DNA of 24,760 bases from Pedobacter sp. UBA1951 (lineage in GTDB: Bacteria > Bacteroidota > Bacteroidia > Sphingobacteriales > Sphingobacteriaceae): positions 9,301-34,060 of the forward strand of contig DDEP01000109.1 in the NCBI GenBank assembly GCA_002336465.1, given 5' to 3'. The notes beneath the pieces are model-generated. The model had not been told where the DNA came from and searched no databases. It was given only the letters and a program-made list of their open reading frames with translations. Below are positions 6,184-12,584 of this stretch, piece by piece. The position numbers and the translations under genes were made by a program. Every line of letters begins with the position of its first letter. Within the stretch, counting starts at the first letter, position 1.

Positions 6184-7416
6184 TTAAAGATCCTTATTAA
6201 ACTGATCTACTTTTTTAACACTTAAATTTGATGCCAATTTTGAGGCAAGAAAAGAAAAGATACCAACCGTTATAAAAACCAGTATAAAATCCTGCCATTT
6301 CATAGCTATTGGATAGGCATTTGAAAGCACTATATTTTCTTCACCCATCTTTATCCAACCAAAATGTTGTTGCAATAAGCAAAAAATTAGTCCTAATAAT
6401 AAGCCAAAGATACAACCTGTAAGGGTTATCATCATACCTTCTACTAAAAATATTCTTCTTATCAGTTTCTTGCCAGCTCCTAAGCTGCTCAATACCGATA
6501 TATCTTTTTGTTTGTCTATTACCAGCATAGTTAACGAACCTATAATGTTAAATATTGCAATAATGAGCACAAAGGTTAGGATAATATAACTGATCCATTT
6601 CTCAGAAGTGAGCACATTATGCAAGGCCTGGTTCTGTTCAACTCTGTTCTTTACTTTATATGCATCTTTTAAATCGGTTGCAATCTGTTTTTTTATTTTT
6701 TCTGCATCAACACCTTGCTTTACGTTGATTTCTATGGCAGATACATTTGCACTATCTCCAAGCAGTGTTCTTGCAAAATTTAAAGGTACAACAATTACAT
6801 TATCAAAATCTTGCTGTACTTCAAATATACCAGCAGCAGGAATATCCATTACATTAAAATCATCCAATGGGTTTAAACTGTTACCGCTAGCTTCTTTTTT
6901 GGGTGAAAAAACACGAATCTGCTCAAAAGGATCTGCAGTATTTACCCCTAAAAAAGCTTGTAAACCTGCGCCAATTACTGCATTTGGCCCTGCAGGGTTT
7001 TCAAGCACAAAACTGCCGTCAAGTACAATGCTATCTAAACTTTTATTTTTTAGAAAATCACTGCTTACCCCTTTTAAAACGGCTGGGGTTTGCTTGCCTT
7101 TATACCAAAGCAGCACATTATCAGATAAAACTTCAGTATAAGAATAAATAGCATTGTCTTTTTTTAAATGGGTAAAATAGGCCGTATGAGGATTAAAGGT
7201 TTTACCACTATCGGGTTCAATCACAATTTGCGGCGTCAAGGTATTTACCATTTTCAACACCGTTTGTTCTAGCCCATTAAATACAGACAAAATAATGATG
7301 AGTGCGGCACTGCCCACAAAAACACCCAAAGCCGATATACCTGAAATGATATTAATGGCATGGGTTGATTTTTTTGCAAAAAGGTATCTGCGAGCTATGT
7401 AAAGTGCAGTGTTCAT
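6184..7416 (-). CDS. LolC/LolE-type ABC transporter permease (FtsX/MacB superfamily)
   Basis: A 410-residue inner-membrane protein with the topology of lipoprotein-releasing permeases. It has an N-terminal cytoplasmic helix (MNTALYIARRYLFAKKS), TM1 at about 22-46 (INIISGISALGVFVGSAAL), a large extracytoplasmic MacB_PCD-type domain (about 50-268), and three C-terminal TM segments near 274-297, 322-348 and 375-392. The segment LVIDKQKDISVLSSLGAGKKLIRRIFLVEG around 298-327 is the conserved FtsX coupling region that contacts the ATPase. The Lol system extracts lipoproteins from the inner membrane for transport to the outer membrane; the LolD-type ATPase is not in this window. A lipoprotein gene follows 3 nt downstream. 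Only one such permease is present, so whether it forms a homodimer or pairs with a paralogue cannot be told. Confidence 0.88.
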   Translation of the reverse strand: MNTALYIARRYLFAKKSTHAINIISGISALGVFVGSAALIIILSVFNGLEQTVLKMVNTLTPQIVIEPDSGKTFNPHTAYFTHLKKDNAIYSYTEVLSDNVLLWYKGKQTPAVLKGVSSDFLKNKSLDSIVLDGSFVLENPAGPNAVIGAGLQAFLGVNTADPFEQIRVFSPKKEASGNSLNPLDDFNVMDIPAAGIFEVQQDFDNVIVVPLNFARTLLGDSANVSAIEINVKQGVDAEKIKKQIATDLKDAYKVKNRVEQNQALHNVLTSEKWISYIILTFVLIIAIFNIIGSLTMLVIDKQKDISVLSSLGAGKKLIRRIFLVEGMMITLTGCIFGLLLGLIFCLLQQHFGWIKMGEENIVLSNAYPIAMKWQDFILVFITVGIFSFLASKLASNLSVKKVDQFNKDL

Positions 7417-7421
7417 GATTA

Positions 7422-7429
7422 TAAAGATA
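7422..7429 (-). promoter_or_regulatory. -7 type box abutting the LolC/E-type start codon
   Basis: The reverse strand reads TATCTTTA and ends 5 nt before the ATG at 7416. It lies immediately downstream of the candidate terminator at 7433-7450 and could start a nearly leaderless transcript. No clear -33 TTTG is present. Confidence 0.3.
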
Positions 7430-7432
7430 AAA

Positions 7433-7450
7433 TAAAAGCTTATGCTTTTA
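7433..7450 (-). terminator. Candidate intrinsic terminator after the MBL-fold gene
   Basis: TAAAAGC (7433-7439) and GCTTTTA (7444-7450) form a 7-bp stem with a 4-nt loop. In the minus direction the stem is followed by a T-rich tract. It lies 34 nt past the stop of the hydrolase gene. The stem is AT-rich, so termination may be partial. Confidence 0.45.
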
Positions 7451-7483
7451 ACACCATTATTTCTTTATGCAGTTTGGTATGGT

Positions 7484-8122
7484 TTAAACCAAGAAAGGAT
7501 TGTTCTTTTTTTCAAAACCAATGGTCGTACTTGGTCCATGTCCGGGAAAAACCTCGCAATCATCAGGTAAAATAAACAGGTTTGTTTTTATGCTGTCTAT
7601 CAATTGCTGATGATTTCCACCTGGCAAATCCGTACGCCCTATACTTCCATAAAATAATACATCGCCACCAATTAAGAAATTCTCATCTTTAGCATAAAAA
7701 CATAAATGTGCTGGCGAATGACCCGGTGCAAAAATCAAATCTAATTTGCTGTTGCCAAAAGTTATACTACCTGCTTCAGGCAAGAAAACTTCCGGTTCGG
7801 GCGAAAGCTCATAATGCATGCCCATTTGTGGGGCATAACCCGGAACAGCCTGTAACAAACTCAACTCTCCTTTATGAAATTGCGGCTTCAATCCCCAATT
7901 ATCGAATACGAATTTATTTCCAAATACATGATCTATATGACAATGAGTATTGAGCAATAAAACCGGTTTAAGCTGCTGATCTTTAATAAATGAGGTCAGT
8001 TGGTTTTGTTCTGCACCATTATACGTTCCCGGATCTATGATTACACACTCCCTTGTTTCATCAAATAAAACATAGGTATTTTCTTGATAAGGGTTAAAGG
8101 TGAATTGCTTTAGATTGATCAT
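7484..8122 (-). CDS. Metallo-beta-lactamase-fold hydrolase (glyoxalase II-like)
   Basis: A 212-residue cytoplasmic hydrolase with a complete dinuclear metal site: THCHIDH at 59-65 gives H60, H62, D64 and H65, while PGHS supplies H135, GGDVLF supplies D154 and PGHG supplies H195. The compact length and the GGDVLFYGSIGRTDLPGG segment at 152-169 match the YcbL/glyoxalase II-like group, which hydrolyses thioesters such as S-lactoylglutathione. The natural substrate is not fixed by the sequence, and this is not an antibiotic beta-lactamase by its lack of a signal peptide and its group. It follows gldD by 63 nt and precedes a weak terminator, so it may be the last gene of the comA-like/aroE/gldD transcript. 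Confidence 0.9.
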   Translation of the reverse strand: MINLKQFTFNPYQENTYVLFDETRECVIIDPGTYNGAEQNQLTSFIKDQQLKPVLLLNTHCHIDHVFGNKFVFDNWGLKPQFHKGELSLLQAVPGYAPQMGMHYELSPEPEVFLPEAGSITFGNSKLDLIFAPGHSPAHLCFYAKDENFLIGGDVLFYGSIGRTDLPGGNHQQLIDSIKTNLFILPDDCEVFPGHGPSTTIGFEKKNNPFLV

Positions 8123-8185
8123 ATTGAATTACAATTTTGGATTTGTGGTTTGCCTTATAGTGTTAGGCATTCAACTTAGGTCTTT

Positions 8186-8776
8186 TTATTTCTTCCATTT
8201 AAATGTGGCTATCATTTTATCTATATCTTGTTTAATAAAATTAATAACCGGTTGTATAGAATCATATTGAGGCCGTTCATTAAAATATAAAGCCCCTCTT
8301 AAATAATGGTGCAAACTGTCTGTAAGAAAGAACTGTACTGATGATGCGGTATTACCCTCTATGGAATAATAAATACCGTAAACTTTTTTATCGGGATAAT
8401 TGATTCTTTTCTGATCGATCAAATCGGCCTTTACAGTATGTTTCATTGCTAAAACACGTGTATTCTCTATCATCTCGTTATAATCTTTGGCCGAGAAATT
8501 TTCATAGTAGGTAAGATGTAATACCCCATTAAACTGTGTAAAATTCAGATTTTTCCACCATTTCTGTGCATTCCTATCCCTATCGTTGCTTAAAGATGCA
8601 TAAACAGGATATTCAAAGCTGTAAGGTGCATCAGCATCATACAACTGATATTTTTTTTCAGGAAAATATAAACGCGAATAACCTTTGGGTTTTGGGGTAC
8701 TTACATGATCGCTGCCACAGCTGCCAATCAACAGGGCTAACAACAACAGCACATACATATAAGTTAATTTCCTCAT
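8186..8776 (-). CDS. gldD: Gliding motility-associated lipoprotein GldD
   Basis: A 196-residue exported lipoprotein. The N-terminus MRKLTYMYVLLLLALLIGSC is an SPII signal with C20 as the lipidation site. The mature start contains PKPKGYSRLYFPEKKYQLYD (28-47), a signature of GldD, followed by APYSFEYPVYASLSND and an aromatic-rich body. GldD is one of the proteins required for gliding in Flavobacterium johnsoniae, and is also conserved in many non-gliding Bacteroidota; its exact biochemical role is not established. Only 1 nt separates it from the aroE stop, so it is in the operon with aroE and the phosphosulfolactate synthase-like gene. The other gld/spr genes of the type IX secretion and gliding apparatus are not in this window. 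Confidence 0.9.
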   Translation of the reverse strand: MRKLTYMYVLLLLALLIGSCGSDHVSTPKPKGYSRLYFPEKKYQLYDADAPYSFEYPVYASLSNDRDRNAQKWWKNLNFTQFNGVLHLTYYENFSAKDYNEMIENTRVLAMKHTVKADLIDQKRINYPDKKVYGIYYSIEGNTASSVQFFLTDSLHHYLRGALYFNERPQYDSIQPVINFIKQDIDKMIATFKWKK

Positions 8777-8777
8777 C

Positions 8778-9521
8778 TTATTTTTTCCAGATTTGCCATG
8801 AACGTTCTGCCTGTAAAGTTAACATTTCTAAGCCATTCTTTATGGTCCCTCCCTGTTCCTTAACTTTAGTTAAAAAGGTTGTTTCTTCAGGGTTGTAAAC
8901 CAGATCATAAGCCAAATGTTGTTCATTTAAATACTGATATGGTATAGGAGGAAATGAATCTAAATTGGGAAGCATGCCCAGCGGCGTGGTATTGATCAAG
9001 ACCGTGTATTCTTTTAATAGCTCTTGTGTAATACCCGAATACAGAATGGTTGAGGGTTTTACATGCCTTATTACTGTAAGGTATCGGATATTTAACTGTT
9101 TAAGTACATATTTAACCGCCTGTGCGGCTCCGCCATCACCAAAAATCAATGCTTTTTTATGATGAGGTTTTAAAAGAGGTTTTAACGACTCTGCAAAACC
9201 AAAAGCATCTGTATTATACCCTTTTAAAAAGGGTTTATCTTCACTTCTGTCTATTGTAATACAATTTACGGCACCTATTTCGCCCGCTGCTTCATCTAAT
9301 TCATTTAAATAAGCCATTACCTCCACTTTATGAGGAATGGTTACATTTAATCCGTAAAGCGATGGATTAGATTCTATCAAATCTGTTATCTCACTTGCAC
9401 GCACAATGGGATGCAGTTCATATTTACAGTTTTTAATCTGCTCCTGCTCAAATTTCTGCGTAAAGTATTTTTTTGAAAACGAATGCGATAAAGGAAACCC
9501 GATCAGGCCGTAACTCTTCAT
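8778..9521 (-). CDS. aroE: Shikimate dehydrogenase
   Basis: AroE reduces 3-dehydroshikimate to shikimate with NADPH. Numbered from the chosen ATG, the 247-residue protein has GFPLSHSFSKKYF at 8-20 (substrate-binding serines), NVTIPHKV at 59-66 with catalytic K65, GYNTDAFGF at 101-109 with catalytic D105, the Rossmann loop FGDGGAAQAV at 127-136 and INTTPLGM at 176-183. The usual NRT-type NADP phosphate-binding motif after the loop is replaced by VIRHVKP (150-156). I chose the ATG at 9521 because MKSYGLIGF is the usual AroE beginning; an ATG at 9530 or a TTG at 9551 would extend it by 3 or 10 residues. It lies between the phosphosulfolactate synthase-like gene and gldD. Chorismate derived from its product also feeds the futalosine pathway represented by mqnB and mqnD. 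Confidence 0.93.
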   Translation of the reverse strand: MKSYGLIGFPLSHSFSKKYFTQKFEQEQIKNCKYELHPIVRASEITDLIESNPSLYGLNVTIPHKVEVMAYLNELDEAAGEIGAVNCITIDRSEDKPFLKGYNTDAFGFAESLKPLLKPHHKKALIFGDGGAAQAVKYVLKQLNIRYLTVIRHVKPSTILYSGITQELLKEYTVLINTTPLGMLPNLDSFPPIPYQYLNEQHLAYDLVYNPEETTFLTKVKEQGGTIKNGLEMLTLQAERSWQIWKK

Positions 9522-9554
9522 ATCTGCCATAAGCCAAAATTGAATAAGCAATTG

Positions 9555-10319
9555 CTACTTCTGATTCAAAAAGAAATCAAAAGTATCTCCCCTAAGTCCT
9601 AAACGTATGGTTTCTAAAGGAATTACCTCTGCTGGCGCAATATTTCCCAAATTTACGTTTGCCCCTATCAATTTAATAAACCAAACCTGCTGTTCTTTTT
9701 GCGGTGCTTCCCAAATAATTCTTTCGCTTGGTATTTGGGTTAAAATCTCATCTACCAAACCTTCCCTTACTTCTCCAGTACCACGGTAAATACCAACATT
9801 TCCACCTTCTCTAGCTTCTGCAATTACTTTCCATGAGCCGGCTTCTATTTCTGCCTGCATCAGTTTGATCCATTTATAAGGTGCAAAAATCTTGGTAGCA
9901 TCTTTAGATCCTACTTCAGAAATTACGGTAACCTGTTTAGCTAATTTTCTGATGTAATCACATTTTACATCATGTTCTATATCCATAGAACCATCCGAAA
10001 CCTCGGCGTATTCCATGCCATATTCGTCTAAAACACGTTGGTAATCTTCAAATTGGTTACGAACGGTAAAAGCCTCAAACAATGTTCCGCCAAAATAAGT
10101 AGGCACTCCGGCACTTCTATAAAGTTCCAGTTTTTCTTTTAAACGTGGGGTAACATGTGATGTTGACCATCCTAGTTTTACAATATCTGTATGCACTCCT
10201 GCAACATCTAAAAAATCTTCCACCTGTCTCAAGCTCATACCTTTATCCATAACCATGGTAAGGCCTTTTTGACGAGGTTTTACAGAACGCTCAGGTAAAT
10301 CATTTAATTTGAAATTCAT
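9555..10319 (-). CDS. Phosphosulfolactate synthase (ComA) family protein
   Basis: A 254-residue TIM-barrel protein of the ComA family. In methanogens ComA adds sulfite to phosphoenolpyruvate to make (R)-phosphosulfolactate, the first step of coenzyme M synthesis. Supporting segments are TMVMDKGMSL (21-30), DIVKLGWSTSHV (45-56), the segment VPTYFGGTLFEAF, the segment EYAEVSDGSMDI, and the segment IAEAREGGNVGIY with acidic residues suited to magnesium binding. It is not the competence regulator also named ComA. Bacteroidota do not make coenzyme M, so the product is more likely used as a sulfonate precursor, for example toward cysteate and sulfonolipids; that is inference. It heads an operon with aroE and gldD, directly behind a terminator and a good -7 box. 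Confidence 0.85.
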   Translation of the reverse strand: MNFKLNDLPERSVKPRQKGLTMVMDKGMSLRQVEDFLDVAGVHTDIVKLGWSTSHVTPRLKEKLELYRSAGVPTYFGGTLFEAFTVRNQFEDYQRVLDEYGMEYAEVSDGSMDIEHDVKCDYIRKLAKQVTVISEVGSKDATKIFAPYKWIKLMQAEIEAGSWKVIAEAREGGNVGIYRGTGEVREGLVDEILTQIPSERIIWEAPQKEQQVWFIKLIGANVNLGNIAPAEVIPLETIRLGLRGDTFDFFLNQK

Positions 10320-10327
10320 ATTGCTGG

Positions 10328-10335
10328 CAAAGTTA
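10328..10335 (-). promoter_or_regulatory. -7 box for the ComA-like/aroE/gldD operon
   Basis: The reverse strand reads TAACTTTG, a perfect TAnnTTTG match ending 8 nt before the start codon. A TCTG, one base off TTTG, lies 19 nt further upstream at 10355-10358, inside the arm of the preceding terminator. Transcripts would have a leader of only a few nucleotides. Confidence 0.5.
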
Positions 10336-10338
10336 AAA

Positions 10339-10361
10339 AACTCTGCTATTTTATCAGAGTT
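10339..10361 (-). terminator. Candidate terminator after the TPR gene
   Basis: AACTCTG (10339-10345) pairs with CAGAGTT (10355-10361) around a 9-nt AT loop. In the minus direction the stem is followed by a run of T residues. It lies 12 nt after the TPR stop and overlaps the promoter of the next gene. Confidence 0.55.
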
Positions 10362-10372
10362 AAAAATTTTAA

Positions 10373-11776
10373 CTATTTAATGTATCTATTGATTACGTCA
10401 ATAATTGTACTGTTTTGCTGTAATTGTGGCAAATACTCAAACAGGATATAATGCTTTTCGGGATCGGTAACCAAAGCTGTTTCCAAATAAGCCATCGCTT
10501 CTTTGGCCTGCCCTAAAGCAAAAAGGTAGGCTACCATTCTATAGTACAATTCTGCCGCATCTGGGTTATTTTTAATAGCTTCAGCCATGGTTTCAGAGGC
10601 CTCTAATAATCTTCCCTGCTCATAAAGTACTGTAGAAAAATCTAGCCATGCTTCTATATCTACAGGGTTGTACTCCAAAACTTTATAATAAGCTTCTATT
10701 GATTCTTCTATCTGCCCGAGTTTATAATGTGCATCGGCTATTGCAAACCAAAAATCAGCGTTTTCATCATCTAAGTCTAACGCTTTTTTATAGAAATGCA
10801 ATGATTCGAAATAACGTTCTTCTGCATTGAGCGTAACGCCTATACCAAACCAAGCATCGGCCATTTTTGAATCCATTTTTACCGATTTCTTGTAATAGGC
10901 TCTGGCTTCATCCATTTTATCGAGTTTTTCATAGCACTCGCCTATGGCGCAATAGGTATCGGCATTGGGCGGTTCATATTCAAAAGTTTGTTTATAAACA
11001 TCAATGGCTTCTTCAAATTTTTCTAACTGTACCAAAGCATTTCCCTTGTTAAAATAAGCAGAGGCAAAGTTTTCTTTGATCAGTATGGCATAATCATAAG
11101 CGTCTATGGCTTTCTCGAACAATTCTAATTTATGGTATGAGTTTGCCAAGTTATACCAAGCGGCATAAGAATAAGGATCGTTATCGATGTACTCTTTGTA
11201 AAACTGGATGCTTTCTTCCTGTTTATCCAAAATATCATAACAAAAAGCCAGTTCATATAAGCCATCTTTATTTTCCATGTTTTGCTCCAAACTACGCTTA
11301 ATGTAAACAATAGCCTGCTCATAATCGTGCATGCTCTGGTAAACATAGGCGATCTGCAACAAGATCTCATCTGTTGTTTCGGCAAAAAGCAGGGCTTTTT
11401 CAAGGTTCTCTAAGGCTTCTGCATAACGCTCTTGGTTATGATAGATATTTCCTCTAAGCACATAGATTTCGGCTTCCGAAGGTTCGAGCATCTCGGCTTT
11501 TTCCAAAGCTTTGAAAGCTTTTTCTACTTGATTGGTCAGTAAAAGTAATTGCGCCTGTTTGATCAAGAAAATTGCGGCAAAAGGATGTTGGCTTAATGCA
11601 AAATCTATTACCTGCAAAGCTTTAACAGGATCGTTTTTTTCAATATAATTGTCGATAATATATTCAAAAGCCTGCGCATCAAAAAAATACTGATCCTGGT
11701 TACGAATCATTTCTTCATAACGTTCAACAGAGTGCTGACCATCTTCATTATAATCAAATTCAAATTCTTCTTCCAT
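10373..11776 (-). CDS. Tetratricopeptide repeat protein
   Basis: A 467-residue acidic protein made almost entirely of tandem TPR helix pairs with no signal peptide, so it is probably a cytoplasmic scaffold. Repeats of about 34 residues are visible from around residue 90 onward; typical units include EIYVLRGNIYHNQERYAEAL, AAWYNLANSYHKLELFEKAI, ASAYFNKGNALVQLEKFEEA and ADFWFAIADAHYKLGQIEES, each with the W/Y-x2-L/I/A-G-x-Y pattern and the trailing A residue of TPRs. The N-terminal stretch (1-30) is very rich in Glu and Asp. No enzymatic domain is present. Its partner is unknown. It is separated from the downstream sulfonate/aroE/gldD operon by a terminator and a fresh promoter. Confidence 0.9.
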   Translation of the reverse strand: MEEEFEFDYNEDGQHSVERYEEMIRNQDQYFFDAQAFEYIIDNYIEKNDPVKALQVIDFALSQHPFAAIFLIKQAQLLLLTNQVEKAFKALEKAEMLEPSEAEIYVLRGNIYHNQERYAEALENLEKALLFAETTDEILLQIAYVYQSMHDYEQAIVYIKRSLEQNMENKDGLYELAFCYDILDKQEESIQFYKEYIDNDPYSYAAWYNLANSYHKLELFEKAIDAYDYAILIKENFASAYFNKGNALVQLEKFEEAIDVYKQTFEYEPPNADTYCAIGECYEKLDKMDEARAYYKKSVKMDSKMADAWFGIGVTLNAEERYFESLHFYKKALDLDDENADFWFAIADAHYKLGQIEESIEAYYKVLEYNPVDIEAWLDFSTVLYEQGRLLEASETMAEAIKNNPDAAELYYRMVAYLFALGQAKEAMAYLETALVTDPEKHYILFEYLPQLQQNSTIIDVINRYIK

Positions 11777-12023
11777 AATTTTTGAATACTTAAAGAACTA
11801 CCCTAATACTTGCTTTGAACATCATAAGTTTACGTTATTTATTAAAATAGCTCATAAAATAATTTTCCACACAACACCTCAAAAAGCCCAAATCATTCAC
11901 AATTAAACGGTTAGAAGCCGAGATTTTTATCCACTTACAAATGTTTAAAACCCATAAATAAATGCTTTTAGGTATAAAATCACTTATATTTATTTATTCA
12001 AAAAAACCCTAACTTATTATTTG

Positions 12024-12473
12024 ATGAGAGCTTTATTTAAATTGGTTTTGATATGTGGTATAATTGTTAATATCAAAACTTATGCCCAAACACAAAATGA
12101 AGAGCACAATGTAAAGACTACTATAAACCAACTTTTTAACGGTATGCGCAACAGAGATACTACTATGATCAGAAATGCCTTTGCAGAGCACCCTATTATG
12201 CAAACGATAAGCCGTGGTGAGGTTAAAACAGAGAAAGTAGATGATTTTATTAAAAGTATAGCTCAACCTTTTCCTGAAAAATTTGACGAAAGGATAACTT
12301 TTGATAAGATTTTAATTGATGCCAATCTGGCAAGTGTTTGGACCAGTTACAAGTTTTATATTGGCGAGAAGTTTAGCCATTGCGGAGTAAATTCTTTTCA
12401 GTTGTTAAAAACCGAAAAGGGTTGGAAAATCATTTATATAATAGATACCCGACGAAAAGATAATTGCAATTAA
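12024..12473 (+). CDS. Secreted NTF2-like (SnoaL/lumazine-binding-like) protein
   Basis: A 149-residue protein with an SPI signal peptide (MRALFKLVLICGIIVNIKTYAQ, cleavage probably after the Ala in TYA or just after it). The mature part has the order of an NTF2-like cone: a helix with VKTTINQLFNGMRNRDTTMI, a short LRN-like turn, strands such as LASVWTSYKFYIGEKF, and a final HCGVNSFQLLKTEKGWKIIY beta pair, where the GWKI ending is typical of the fold. Function is unknown; such proteins may be small-molecule binding domains or enzymes. I chose the ATG at 12024 over the TTG directly before it at 12021. It stands alone on the plus strand between two minus-strand genes and ends at the palindromic element 12477-12577. 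Confidence 0.78.
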   Translation: MRALFKLVLICGIIVNIKTYAQTQNEEHNVKTTINQLFNGMRNRDTTMIRNAFAEHPIMQTISRGEVKTEKVDDFIKSIAQPFPEKFDERITFDKILIDANLASVWTSYKFYIGEKFSHCGVNSFQLLKTEKGWKIIYIIDTRRKDNCN

Positions 12474-12476
12474 AAA

Positions 12477-12577
12477 GAGGTTGTTCAAAAACCAATGCTA
12501 CATTGCCACTTTGAGCCTGTTGAAATGTGAATGCAACGCGACAGGCTCAGCCTAACCAAAGTCTTTTGAACAACCTC
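12477..12577. repeat. Nested palindromic element (REP/MITE-like) that may also terminate transcription
   Basis: The outer arms GAGGTTGTTCAAAA (12477-12490) and TTTTGAACAACCTC (12564-12577) are perfect 14-bp inverted repeats. Inside them, TGAGCCTGT (12512-12520) and ACAGGCTCA (12541-12549) form a second perfect 9-bp inverted repeat. The inner motif resembles the widespread GACAGGCTCAG-type repeat found in many bacterial intergenic regions. The element fills the gap between two converging genes, where it could terminate both transcripts. Mobility or repeat status needs genome-wide copies and cannot be seen from this window. Confidence 0.7.
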
Positions 12578-12584
12578 CTGCTCT

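Noticed and set aside
6608..7141. A 177-codon open frame on the plus strand
   Set aside because: It is antisense to the well-supported LolC/E-type permease gene and its translation is a low-quality mix of Ser, Cys and Phe with no family resemblance; it is a shadow of the real frame.
8123..8185. Weak hairpin between gldD and the MBL-fold gene (GCCT and AGGC arms)
   Set aside because: Only four clean base pairs with a mismatch and no T-run; too weak to call a terminator.
9555..10319. Reading the ComA-like gene as the competence response regulator ComA
   Set aside because: The protein is a TIM-barrel enzyme related to phosphosulfolactate synthase and has no receiver or DNA-binding domain; only the name is shared.
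11777..12023. Promoters in the gap between the TPR gene and the NTF2-like gene
   Set aside because: The gap is AT-rich, but no TTTG/TAnnTTTG pair with proper spacing was found on either strand; a TATTATTTG directly before the NTF2-like ATG has the wrong internal spacing.
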